The translations under genes were made by a program, and so were the position numbers. 41,753 nucleotides of DNA from a virus: the IMG/VR virus record IMGVR_UViG_3300042566_000210, positions 1 through 41,753 of that record; one strand, written 5' to 3'. The notes beneath the pieces are model-generated. The model had not been told where the DNA came from. It saw only the letters and a list, made by a program, of their open reading frames with translations, and searched no databases. Positions 24,901 through 33,200 of this stretch are shown piece after piece. Each line of letters begins with the position of its first letter. Positions within the stretch are counted from its first letter, which is position 1.

Positions 24901-27900
24901 CCGACTCAGAAAAAGCCGCCCAAGCGTGGGACGTAGTCGCTGCAGACTACCCACAGGCTCCCAAGTTCGCTGACCTGACCAAGGCTCAGCAGAACACCTT
25001 CATTGGCTACGGCGAAGGCAACTGGGAGCGCGGTGACGTTGAGCTTGAGTTGACCAAGCTGGCTCGTGCGCAGACCAAACAACTGGCCAATGAACCCACC
25101 ACCATTGACGTGGAAGCTCGCGTCATTGAAGAGACCGTGGCACCCCAAGTGGCTAAGCTGCCCGCGCCTCAAGTCACACGACTGGAGAACCACTACGGCG
25201 TCAAGCGCGACAGCGCTGAGTTCATGGCCAAGGTCAAGGCTGATGTTGTCCTGTACGCCACCAAGGGTGCAGAGGCAGTGGCCGGGGCTATCCGCGACGT
25301 CATCAAGGCTATTCACACCGGTGTGCTGTCGGCTGCCATGATCTTCAACCCCATGCAGGTTTCGCAGATTGAGGCATTTGTGATGGTGCCCCAAGAGACC
25401 CGCACGACGACCCAAGAGGTATTGGCCGAGCTGCCATCCGACGTCAAGGGTATGTCCGAAGCCGGCAAGCAGGCCTACGCAACGCTGATCCCTGCCATGC
25501 AGGTTAAGGGCGGCGACAAGCTGATTACCATTGCCGACAAACCCAGCGGCAACATCTACGTGTTCAAGCCCGACGGCTCTCTGGTCATCCAGAAGAAGTC
25601 TCTGTTTGGCTTGGCCAAGGGCGACCTGTATAAGGGCAACCAAGACAACCCCAAGAACCGCATCACCCCAGCGGGCTTGTTCAACCTGAAAGTCATTGAC
25701 GCCAAGGCTGGTGCTGCAGAAAAGCGCACCGCTGGTGACTACGACACTGGCACGGTTCTGGCCATTGACGATCCAGATGCTTGGATCACCATCATGCACT
25801 CGGTGTGGCTCAAGGAAAAAGACAGCTCTGCCCGCGCTGCGGCGCTCAAGACTGAAGGCGCTGCCGACTCCCGCTACTCGTTTGGTTGCATCAACGTGGA
25901 CAAGGCCACATACAAAAACCTGATGGACAACTACGCCGCTCAGATGGACGGCTCCAAGTTGTTCGTAGTGCCTGACAACCAAGCAGACACCAAAGCGTTT
26001 ATCACCGGCGAAGCCGGGGGCGATGTGCTGGTGCGTGAAGGCGCTAAGCCCGTCATCAAGACCACCACTACCCCAGAAAAGTCAGTTACCAAGACTGCTG
26101 GTGCTGATCGAGTTTTTGCGGCCAGAGAAGAGCGCGCCCCAGCCCCAACACCACCACGGGCCCAAGAAGTCTTCATGCGCCAGTCGCGTCGCAGTGTCCG
26201 CACTACCGACCAAGACGGCGTTGACTTTGAGTCCGTGGAGGCTTCGCTGGAAGACCTGTCCGGGTACTCTGACGGCATTTCCGCTGGTATCCGCAGCCTG
26301 CGCAAGTCTGGTATGGGCAACGCTGTTGACGCCATCGACTCGTGGATGGTTACGTTCTCGCCTGTGAAGTGGGACGCGATCTACACCATGATGAATGGCA
26401 AGCGCACCATCGTCTACAACGGCCTGATCCTGAAGGACAAAGAGTTGTCCACCATCGCCACGCTCCACGAAGTCGGCCACGGCATCGACGAAGTGCAAGG
26501 CGGCTTGGGCAAGTTCTCTGGTGACAAAGAGTTCAAGATGTCCAAGGTGAACGGTGAGCCCATGGCCATGCGCCCCGGCACCGTTGCAGACGAACTGCTG
26601 ACTTACTTCGAGGACAACAGCGACACAACGGCGTTGGGCTACCTGCTCAACTACCCGCTGGACATGTCCGACAAGCTCAACCGAGCTTTGACAGCTCAGG
26701 AGTTGCGTGAGGAAGTTTTCGCGCAAGTGTGGGCTTTTTCCAACATGGGTGGTGGCATGGACTACCTCCGTGATAACCTCCCCACAACACACGCTTTTAT
26801 GGAGAAAGCACATGCAGCAGTCAAAGCCACAAACTACGCAGCCACCCAAGGTGCCCAGCAAGGTGCTCAGTCAGGACAAGTTCAAGCTGGACAGCAAGGG
26901 GCGCAGCCTGTTGGCGCAGTTTCTCGAGCCAGCCGCCAAAGAAAAGGCCTGATCGACAGCAATGTACGCAAGCTGCCCAAGCAGCTGCAGCAGCCAGTCC
27001 GCAACACTGTAGGCACTCTGAGCGATCTGGGCGGCAAGTATCTCGACTACGCCGTGTTCACCAGTGACTTGGTCAAGCGTGCAGTGGCCGCCGGTATGCC
27101 ATCGGCTCAGAAGTTTGCCGACGTGCTGGCCCGCCGGGCCTCCCGTGTCAGTGAGCTGGAGCGCGAGATCGAGAAGATCGCCGACGGCTACGCCAATATC
27201 GAGCAGCAGTTCAAAGGCTCCGCCCGTGGCAGCGTCAACGACTTCCTGTTCGAGTCCACACGCACCGGCAAGTGGGGCTACGGCAAATACCGCGATCCCA
27301 AGATGGGAGCTGCGTTCGATGCACTGGGCCCCAAGGCGCAGAAGTTCGTCAAGGACGTGTTCGCCCATGGCGACAAGATGTTGTCCGACAAGAAGAAGGT
27401 TGTCTTGGATGCGGCAACGTCCGAGTACGACGCCATGATTAAAGCCGCGCAGGTGGCCAACGACACCAAGTCTGAGGCAGCCCTCAAGGCCGAGAAGGCA
27501 GCTTCGCTCAAGCGGTTCCAGACACTGTTCCGTCTGCGGGAAGGAATGCCCTACGCGCCCATCAAGCGCAATGGAACCCACGTCGTGATCGGCAAGTCCA
27601 AAGAGTACATGGCCGCCGTAAAAGCCAACGACACCAAGCGCGTCAAGGAGCTTGAGTCCGACCCTGACCACTACCATGTGAGCTTTGCTGACAGCAAGTG
27701 GGAAGCCCGCAGCCTGAAAGACCGGCTGGAAGAGCAGGGCGCGTTCGACGAACTGAACCTCGTTACACGCTCAGAGGCATTTGAGGAAGCCTTCAGCGGC
27801 GAGGCGCTCCTGCCTGCGCTGACCAAAATGCGTGCCGCTGTGGACAAACGGGTTGGTGCTGACCCGACCGCTGGCAAGATGCTGTCTATCATCAATCAGT

Positions 27901-29684
27901 TGTACTTGGAGGCTTTGGCCGAGGGCAGCGCCCGCAAGTCTGAGATGCGCCGCCGTGGTATCGCCGGTGAAGTGGACATGCTCCAGTCGTTCACACAGCA
28001 AGGCCGTGCCGACGCCAACTTCATGGCCAACGTACAGTTCGAGCCGCTGGTGCAAGACCAGCTGCAGAACATGCGCAATGAATCCCGCTCTGGTGACCGT
28101 GAGCGCAAATCGGAACTCTTCAACGAGCTGACCCAACGCTACGCAGACTCGCTGGACGTCAAGGTAAACACGTGGGTTAGTGGCCTGACCAATCTGGCAT
28201 CCAAGTTTTTCTTGGCCTCCAGCCCTGCGTACTACCTGCAGAACTTGACACAGCCGTTCATGATGTCGCTGCCTGCCATGGCAGGTCGCCATGACTACAC
28301 CAAGGCCGCGTCTGAGATGGCCAAGGCCTACACCGAGCTGACCCCGTTGTTCAAGGACGTGAAGCTGTTCGACCAGCAGTTTGACTTCTCCAAGGTGCCT
28401 ACCGACGTGCGCAAGGCCGTCAACGACTTGGTCAACCAAGGCAAGATCGACATCGGTCTGGCCACTGAGATCAACGAGTACAAGGTAGACGCCGACGGCA
28501 AACTTGGCCAGTTCGCACAGCGCCTGAACAAGGGCATGCGCATGGCCGTGCAGAAAACTGAAGCGGTCAACCGACTGTCTACAGCCATCGCCGCCTACCG
28601 TCTGGAGTTCGCCAAGACCAAGGACGCCGCCAAGGCCACGCAGTACGCTGCTGACATCCTGACGGACACGCACGGCGACTACACAGCGTTCAACGCCCCC
28701 CGAGCCTTCAACACCCAGTTGGGCAAGGTCGCGTTGCAGTTCCGCAAGTTCCAGTTGATCCAGATCGCGTTCTACGCCAAGTTGATCCGTGACGCGTTTA
28801 CGAATCCTGCCGAACGTGCTGCGGCCATGAAGACACTGGCCTACTCGTTGGGCCACACTGCGGCGTTTGCTGGTGTGATGGGCCTGCCCGGATATGCGGC
28901 CATTGCGTTTGTCTTGGGTGCCTTCGGTGACGACGATGAGCCATATGACCTGACTGCCGACATGCGCAAAGCCATCGGCCCTGAGTGGGCTGACATGATT
29001 ATGCGCGGCGCTCCAACGCTGGCTGGCGTGGACCTGTCCGGCAAGATCGGCTCGGGCAACATGCTGTCCATTGCTCCATTCAGTAACGCTGACTTGAGCA
29101 CTACCGCTGGTCGCTATCAAGCCGCTGGCGAGGTGCTGCTTGGTGCCGTAGGCGGCATGTCTACTCGGATGATCGACGGCCTGATCCGTATGGGCCAAGG
29201 CGACTACTACAAAGGCGTTGAGCAGATCATGCCCAAGGGCGTGTCGGATGCGTTGAAGGCTGGCCGCTTGGCCACGGAAGGTATGACCCGCCGTAACGGC
29301 GACGTGATCCTGCCCGAAAGCGAAATCAGTGCGATGTCAGCGATCCTGACTGGACTGGGCGTGCCGTCTGTAAAACAGGCTGTCACCTACGAGCGTCAGA
29401 ACCGCATGCGCGACATCACGGAAAACTTCCAAGATCGCACCAAGAGCATTAAGAACCAGTACGCCAAAGCAGTGCGCCAGAAGGACACCGCCTCCATGCA
29501 GGAAGCCCGTGAAGCATGGACTAAACTGCAGCAGACTCGCCAACGCAACGGCCTCAAGCCACAGCCAGTGTCGGACCTGCTGAAGGCACCGCAGGAGCAA
29601 GCACAGCGCGAGCAGCGCACCGTCGGTGGTGTGCAGTACCGTAAGGACCAGCGCAAGCTGGCCGAAGATGTAGTCGCCAACTAA
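21981..29684 (+). CDS. Giant internal-virion protein with YkuD and HExxH domains
   Basis: 2567 residues. Visible parts in order: hydrophobic patches at about residues 115-145 and 264-285; a disordered linker (514-612); a helical part with a sigma-region-4-like HTH near 700-730 (GIQGSRVRQI); a second linker (930-985); a YkuD-type L,D-transpeptidase at about 1175-1325, with H1273 and C1303 in SRYSFGCINV and TPAGLFNL upstream; a metallopeptidase-like domain with H1496-E1497-x-x-H1500 and a later EEVFAQ; a third linker (1611-1657); then a long helical C-terminus with a hydrophobic stretch at 2288-2317. The position matches T7 gp16, which is ejected into the cell and carries a lytic transglycosylase. 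This protein would handle the wall with a different fold. The three linkers overlap small +1-frame genes. Confidence 0.85.
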   Translation: MSALDKIRQAFPDLQNASDSELLGEISKLTGRQYESTATMLGVAPRGTASEVARQIGAGFAVDLPRMVGKGLQYTGISEGGGRALVESADERAPGWTPDMRGRGLVGEALVTGARAVGPMAPAIAASLLPGGQFAAPAVAAGLFGTSSAQETYEKLKGQGVSEEDALAAARRVGLIQGPLEGAATAVGLGAFRAAKPLVGLGGTTAGVASRMTDTAVLKPFAKGMATNLVVQPGTEVIQDVGAAKVEEAYGGKPEDLGEIARSSALGGLGLTMLLGPFALGGQVARARRTEALKEALYGQDTPTEVRAKAIDLVMAEAKRQGIAGSDVEQWFDQQLTMEDARNAELAKLESEREAGEKNLLVTEEAPLQERIDSNLGLQRTDRKGYEAQFKAAYDEPSGQFASDPETGIERELTAGEVLRRSTGETDLTAAADTTTAGVTKPAAPSIFSELDTKLNQQGIKPSKATRDIYQYMEAEGIDPASPEAEPVLNALAQSKMSEARKAVGEIIRARSPRGTGIPTVQQPAGGVGVGGAVVPGGMGDAGPAAPVAGTMVRSPAVAGGALQQTGVLPVAAGQPSTTVTTGAPSGPQAPQTIQTAPQGQTPAAITDAAPVKANTTLRLNKQEAVEDQDAALANYVEIARETGNTAGLDATLADAAGKRQDQKEFTKEDLDAIIEEQVGKGKNKDRDRKILRAYILARKAAQGERVKTSEKVGAAFGIQGSRVRQIGNPEKLADIAVSMGFDRNQVFTELGIESTTEGAVDLTQAQESVDGGVDAEAAVDDTAEGDVDANADDSRYWQKSSTAGSDTAVKFVKLADAIDELKATKAELTQLGVVEAAQSVQSRIDELSAKLDTLMAEAAAKDAPKAAPVSKAPATVKEAQQRWKDAGRDITKLSSEDLGLLLPYVRDTIKNTELAGKITAELQSRGDTNAVQVESPASVPVQPKAEAGQGVGGQVRRAPKPAEKSQAPAVILTDSEKAAQAWDVVAADYPQAPKFADLTKAQQNTFIGYGEGNWERGDVELELTKLARAQTKQLANEPTTIDVEARVIEETVAPQVAKLPAPQVTRLENHYGVKRDSAEFMAKVKADVVLYATKGAEAVAGAIRDVIKAIHTGVLSAAMIFNPMQVSQIEAFVMVPQETRTTTQEVLAELPSDVKGMSEAGKQAYATLIPAMQVKGGDKLITIADKPSGNIYVFKPDGSLVIQKKSLFGLAKGDLYKGNQDNPKNRITPAGLFNLKVIDAKAGAAEKRTAGDYDTGTVLAIDDPDAWITIMHSVWLKEKDSSARAAALKTEGAADSRYSFGCINVDKATYKNLMDNYAAQMDGSKLFVVPDNQADTKAFITGEAGGDVLVREGAKPVIKTTTTPEKSVTKTAGADRVFAAREERAPAPTPPRAQEVFMRQSRRSVRTTDQDGVDFESVEASLEDLSGYSDGISAGIRSLRKSGMGNAVDAIDSWMVTFSPVKWDAIYTMMNGKRTIVYNGLILKDKELSTIATLHEVGHGIDEVQGGLGKFSGDKEFKMSKVNGEPMAMRPGTVADELLTYFEDNSDTTALGYLLNYPLDMSDKLNRALTAQELREEVFAQVWAFSNMGGGMDYLRDNLPTTHAFMEKAHAAVKATNYAATQGAQQGAQSGQVQAGQQGAQPVGAVSRASRQRKGLIDSNVRKLPKQLQQPVRNTVGTLSDLGGKYLDYAVFTSDLVKRAVAAGMPSAQKFADVLARRASRVSELEREIEKIADGYANIEQQFKGSARGSVNDFLFESTRTGKWGYGKYRDPKMGAAFDALGPKAQKFVKDVFAHGDKMLSDKKKVVLDAATSEYDAMIKAAQVANDTKSEAALKAEKAASLKRFQTLFRLREGMPYAPIKRNGTHVVIGKSKEYMAAVKANDTKRVKELESDPDHYHVSFADSKWEARSLKDRLEEQGAFDELNLVTRSEAFEEAFSGEALLPALTKMRAAVDKRVGADPTAGKMLSIINQLYLEALAEGSARKSEMRRRGIAGEVDMLQSFTQQGRADANFMANVQFEPLVQDQLQNMRNESRSGDRERKSELFNELTQRYADSLDVKVNTWVSGLTNLASKFFLASSPAYYLQNLTQPFMMSLPAMAGRHDYTKAASEMAKAYTELTPLFKDVKLFDQQFDFSKVPTDVRKAVNDLVNQGKIDIGLATEINEYKVDADGKLGQFAQRLNKGMRMAVQKTEAVNRLSTAIAAYRLEFAKTKDAAKATQYAADILTDTHGDYTAFNAPRAFNTQLGKVALQFRKFQLIQIAFYAKLIRDAFTNPAERAAAMKTLAYSLGHTAAFAGVMGLPGYAAIAFVLGAFGDDDEPYDLTADMRKAIGPEWADMIMRGAPTLAGVDLSGKIGSGNMLSIAPFSNADLSTTAGRYQAAGEVLLGAVGGMSTRMIDGLIRMGQGDYYKGVEQIMPKGVSDALKAGRLATEGMTRRNGDVILPESEISAMSAILTGLGVPSVKQAVTYERQNRMRDITENFQDRTKSIKNQYAKAVRQKDTASMQEAREAWTKLQQTRQRNGLKPQPVSDLLKAPQEQAQREQRTVGGVQYRKDQRKLAEDVVAN
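23521..23721 (+). CDS. Nested +1-frame gene, 66-residue acidic helical protein
   Basis: GTG at 23521 lies five bases after AAGGAG (23510-23515), a near-ideal ribosome binding site, within the giant gene and in its +1 frame. An ATG at 23491 is in the same frame, but GTG has the better site. The product reads like a real folded protein: LLFSSLQEAWESGALSFREA, then WEMQDQLLLSQEQW, HFNKLAFFQ and ANHLPL, with regular amphipathic helices and many Trp and Phe. The main frame is only Gly/Ala/Pro/Val-rich linker here. Function unknown. Confidence 0.6.
   Translation: MAQEYLLFSSLQEAWESGALSFREAWEMQDQLLLSQEQWSEVPPSLEEHFNKLAFFQSPPANHLPL
23737..23817 (+). CDS. Possible nested +1-frame mini-gene, 26 residues
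   Basis: GTG at 23737 follows GGAG at 23727-23730 with six bases between, sixteen bases after the stop of the nested gene before it and in the same frame. The product is short and strongly basic: ALKPLKPSKQRRKDKRL, then a Pro-rich end. It could be a real small peptide or the remains of one. Its small size makes it much less certain than the others. Confidence 0.3.
   Translation: MALKPLKPSKQRRKDKRLPPSQMPPQ
24769..24936 (+). CDS. Nested +1-frame gene, 55-residue basic phage protein
   Basis: ATG at 24769 has GGAG six bases upstream and is in the +1 frame of the giant gene. The first 37 residues (MPFKSKAQQAYLFSQKPKLA and then KEWADKYGVPQSLP) match a family of short phage proteins that I recall as separate genes in many phage genomes. 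The rest is a basic Pro/Ser/Lys tail. In the main frame the region is low-complexity linker (residues 930-985). This is the best supported of the nested genes. Function unknown. Confidence 0.7.
   Translation: MPFKSKAQQAYLFSQKPKLAKEWADKYGVPQSLPKKAKPQPSSSPTQKKPPKRGT
26812..26952 (+). CDS. Nested +1-frame gene, 46 residues
   Basis: ATG at 26812 follows GGAG (26801-26804) with seven bases between and uses the +1 frame of the giant gene. The product starts with a disordered MQQSKPQTTQPPKVPSKV and ends with a charged helix (DSKGRSLLAQFLEPAAKEKA). In the main frame the region is a Gln/Ala/Gly-rich linker that follows the metallopeptidase-like domain. The codon pattern and charge look protein-like, but no family is known. 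Confidence 0.5.
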   Translation: MQQSKPQTTQPPKVPSKVLSQDKFKLDSKGRSLLAQFLEPAAKEKA

Positions 29685-29694
29685 GGAGAACCCT

Positions 29695-29958
29695 ATGGCA
29701 ACCAAAGATTCAAGGCTTACACGCGCAGGGGTGTCTGGCTACAATAAGCCCAAGGCTACCCCAAGCCATCCGTCCAAGAGCCACGTTGTTGTGGCCAAGT
29801 CGGGAGATCAGGTCAAGACGATTCGTTTTGGCCAGCAAGGAGTGCAAGGGTCGCCTGACGGCTCGAAGCGCAACGAGGCGTTTAAAGCTCGCCATGCGGG
29901 CAACATCGCCAAAGGCAAAATGTCAGCCGCCTATTGGGCAGACAAAGTTAAATGGTGA
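29695..29958 (+). CDS. Small conserved phage protein, 87 residues
   Basis: Behind AAGGAG, ten bases after the giant gene. It is basic, with KSHVVVAKSGDQVKTIRFGQ, QGVQGSPDGSKRNEAFKARH and a C-terminal IAKGKMSAAYWADKVKW. I recall these C-terminal features from small proteins near the virion genes of podophages, but not their function. The high charge suggests nucleic acid or capsid contact. Confidence 0.72.
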   Translation: MATKDSRLTRAGVSGYNKPKATPSHPSKSHVVVAKSGDQVKTIRFGQQGVQGSPDGSKRNEAFKARHAGNIAKGKMSAAYWADKVKW

Positions 29959-29963
29959 ACACT

Positions 29964-30110
29964 ATGGCAACCAAGAAAATGAACCCGTTCGGTAAAGGCG
30001 AATCCAAGAAGATGGAAGCCAAAGAGAAAATGATGGCTCCGGGCAAGAAGGCCTACGCCGCCATGGAAAAGAAGTTCGAGGGGAAGAAGTCCACCTCGAA
30101 AATGAAGTGA
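29964..30110 (+). CDS. Very small Lys/Met-rich protein, 48 residues
   Basis: ATG at 29964; in-frame ATG at 29952 and GTG at 29955 overlap the previous stop and are possible alternatives. Highly basic with many Lys and Met residues (NPFGKGESKKMEAKEKMMAP, then AYAAMEKKFEGKKS). No clear ribosome binding site, so coupling to the previous gene is likely. Probably a DNA- or RNA-binding or structural peptide. No family is recognised. Confidence 0.55.
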   Translation: MATKKMNPFGKGESKKMEAKEKMMAPGKKAYAAMEKKFEGKKSTSKMK

Positions 30111-30117
30111 GACTGCC

Positions 30118-30213
30118 ATGAAAAAGACAATCATGTTCAAGCCCTGCAAGGGCTGCCCCACTCCCGCCAAGTGCGCCAAAGCAGGCACCTGCCTCGCCAA
30201 AGCCAAGAAGTGA
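30118..30213 (+). CDS. 31-residue four-cysteine protein
   Basis: ATG at 30118, seven bases after the previous stop. It has four Cys residues (positions 10, 13, 19 and 25) spaced CxxC, then C and C, with many Lys residues, so it could be a tiny zinc- or iron-binding module. It is the last rightward gene and ends just before the convergent terminator. I recall similar short Cys/Lys-rich proteins in other phages, without a known function. Real status rests on Cys spacing and context. Confidence 0.5.
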   Translation: MKKTIMFKPCKGCPTPAKCAKAGTCLAKAKK

Positions 30214-30244
30214 AAAAAGCCCCCGGGCTTTGCAGCTCGGGGGC
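30213..30244 (-). terminator. Leftward terminator at the convergence point
   Basis: On the minus strand a seven-base stem (GCCCCCG / CGGGGGC) with a 12-base loop is followed by six T residues. It ends the leftward transcript after the primase-helicase gene. In the rightward direction the hairpin lacks a T tract and would be weak. Confidence 0.85.
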
Positions 30245-30292
30245 GAAGTCTTCAACCACAAAGGAACCGGCCATGGCAAGCCGGCGGTCGAA

Positions 30293-33200
30293 TCATACAC
30301 TGCCGACAGCGTCACCGTCAAACTGATTGCTGACAAGTGACAACACCGGGGCATTTACCTCCGCGTGCATTTTGTTGGTGTCGACGATGATGCAGCGTGT
30401 CTGCATGGACGTGCAGTCAGTGCCGCGAGTCACAACGAACTTCTCACCGTGGGACAGCAACGCTCCGGCTTCTTGCAGGCTGTTGAGCATGGAGTGATAG
30501 TCCATGCGGTTGGCCATGCACCATTCGCGCACTTCCTTCTGAGACAAGATCAAGCGCCCAGCCATTTCCTTGCTGTGCTGCGTACCCAAGATGTATCTGC
30601 CAGCAATCGGGCCGTTGACCCTGTTGCGCGGCGTCTCTGGCCCCCGACCATCGCGGCGGTCCCGGCACTCGGTGGTGACGATGATCCTTGAGCTGAGCAC
30701 GCTGACCATGCGCTGGAACGCATCTTCGGAGGACACTGTGTTGTTCTCGTCGACGGACTCGGCCAGATCACGCAGCAAGTTGACGGTGAACTTGTACATC
30801 TCCTTGAGGTCGAACTGCATGATGCCCAGCTTGCGGGCGATCTTGGCGATGACGATGGTGCAGGCGCTGTGCGCACGGTAGAAGCGGTACTTGGGGTCGG
30901 ACAGAACCTCAGTGAACTTGTTGAGCATCAGCTGCATGTCCTTGTGGACTTCTTCGCGGTTGGCCAGAATGTACTGGACCATGGCCACGCCAGCATGGCC
31001 GGAGTTGGCCGTCATCTTCTTGATGTTCTCAGCTGCCACCATGGCAGAAGCTGCCCTCCAAGCGTCTTCACCCTCTTCGGTCTTGGGGTAGTCGGACCTC
31101 TTGACCAGCATGAGCGCGTCGTAGCGATCCACGTTGAGCTGGATCAGGCGCACAGCTTCCGCTTGGGAGTTGGCTTGGTTGGCCGCCAGCAGGCCGTAGA
31201 AGTCACGGTTGCCTGTGATGTACACGTTCAGACGCCACTCGGACGACTTGGCGAACACCACGCCGCCGTTCTTGGACACCAGACGAACTTTGTCTTGGCC
31301 GTTGGACACGCCGTAGGCCACGTCACTGAACACCGCTGAGTCCATACCAGTCAGCTCGTCGACCAGCACCGGGATGTTGTTGAACACACCGAGCGTAGCC
31401 CACAGGGCGTTGGTGGTGAAGCCGTCCTTGGAGTTCAGGGTCAGCTTCTCTGGATTGCCGAACGCGGCCAGCGCCGCATGGCACGCAGTGGTCTTACCCC
31501 GGCCAGACTTACCGCCTTGCAGGGCAAGGATCAGACCCTTGTACAGGTCTTCACAGTGGTGAGAAAGCAACGAACCCCAGCCAGCACAGACGGTGTACTG
31601 CCAGTGGACCGCGCCGGGGCGGTTGTACATGAAGTTCAGGGCCTTGGCGTAGCCCTCAAGGCTGCCACGGCTATTCTTGAATGTGGCGACTCGCTCCTTG
31701 GCGTTACCGCCGACCAGCACCGTGCGCTCGGAGCCGTCGGCCTCGTACAGTGTCTCGCCGATCAGGAAGGACTTGTTGTCGTCCTTGTAGCCAAACGCTG
31801 TCAGCGTGTTGGTCTCAGTGATGTTGCGCTTGAGCGCTTGCAGTTGGTCCAACAGGTATGCGGCCATGTGCTCTCCTGCGTTCTTGTGGTTGCTCTTGGT
31901 CAGTTCGTAACGGGCCATGGCCCGCAGCAGGTCGGTGGGTGACGCCACTGACTCACCGGAAATCTCGAAGTCCCGCACGCGCTTGTCGGGCAAGTGCAGG
32001 CGTATGCCATAACGGAACGTGCCGTCCTCACCACGGATGCGGGTTGTCGGGTAGAACAGGTTCTCGCAGAACGGGAACGCTTGGAGTACGCCTTCCTTGT
32101 CTGGCAGCATTCGGCTGAGCAAGCCCGAGTTCCACTGGTAGCTGTGCGGCAGGGCCGGTATGGCAGTCTCGGTAGCCACGCCTTCCTCGCTGACGGTCTC
32201 CTCGACGGACTCGGCGGGCTCAGGGATAACCCTGCCCAGCTGCAGTGGTGTGGTGACCTTGCCCTTGAACTGGCAGCCGTTGCACCCGTCAGGGTTGCAG
32301 CTCTGGAAAGACTCGCACTTCGTGGGCCCGGTCGACCAAGTCTCATAGCGGACGTTAGTGCCTGCCTCGTCGTAGTCGTTGGCGTTGCTGCTCCACGAGT
32401 GGGCGATCTCGAGGCCGCCCGTAGTGTACTTGGTGATACCGATTGCGCAGCGCCAGTGATCGTAGTTGCCAGCGCTCCCAGTGCCCCGGAACTTGGCCAT
32501 CTGCGCACACTTATCTGCCACGGCGTTCGCATCGACAGGAATCTCAGGGTACTGTGGTAGGTGGGCGGTCAGGTCCGAATTAAGATCAGTCGGCTGATAC
32601 TGTTTCTTCGGTGCCTCGCGGATCAGCTTGACGTCGTGCTCTTTGGCAAACGCAAACAGCGGGGTTGCAAACTCTTTGGGGTCGATGACCTCGCAGGTGG
32701 CCAGCACCTTGACTGCCTTGGCGTCGCCGTTCTTGCGGTTGATTGAGCCCGCAGGGCGGAGGATGGAGCTGAAGTCGGCTGTACGGGTTGGGTCGGCGAT
32801 CACCTTGCAGTGGGCCAGCGTGGACTTGAGCACCGTAGCAATCTTGCGCCAGAGTTCAGGACCGATGTCCTTGGTCAGTGGCCAGTACGCATGGATGCCA
32901 TTGCCTGAATCTACAAGCATGGGGCGTGGGATGCCGACGTCCTTGGCGAACTTGGCCATGGCCACAGCAGCGTCTTTCTTGGTCAGGTAGCCCTGACCCT
33001 TGTCGAACTTCTCTTGGCCGCAATCCACGTCCACCCAGAATGACCGGGCCTTGTCCCAGTTCTCAGGGATGCGGTACTTGCGCTTGTTGTTGCCGTTCTT
33101 GTCCAGCTCGTCCAGCTCGATGACGGCCTTCTTATATGTTGCACACGCGTGGTACACCGACAGCTGTTTGCTGCCAGCCATACCTTCAATGGCGTCTGCC

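Noticed and set aside
26023-26367. Another +1-frame open stretch in the giant gene
   Set aside because: Unlike the nested genes accepted, it is Pro/Ser/Leu/Arg-rich, lacks a good ribosome binding site and overlies a folded region in part.
27771-29198. 475-residue open frame antisense to the giant gene's 3' part
   Set aside because: Same reason: His/Gln/Leu-rich shadow, no context for a leftward gene.
30273-30326. 17-residue rightward ORF behind AAGGAA near the convergence point
   Set aside because: Too short and antisense to the end of the primase-helicase gene; no supporting feature except the site.
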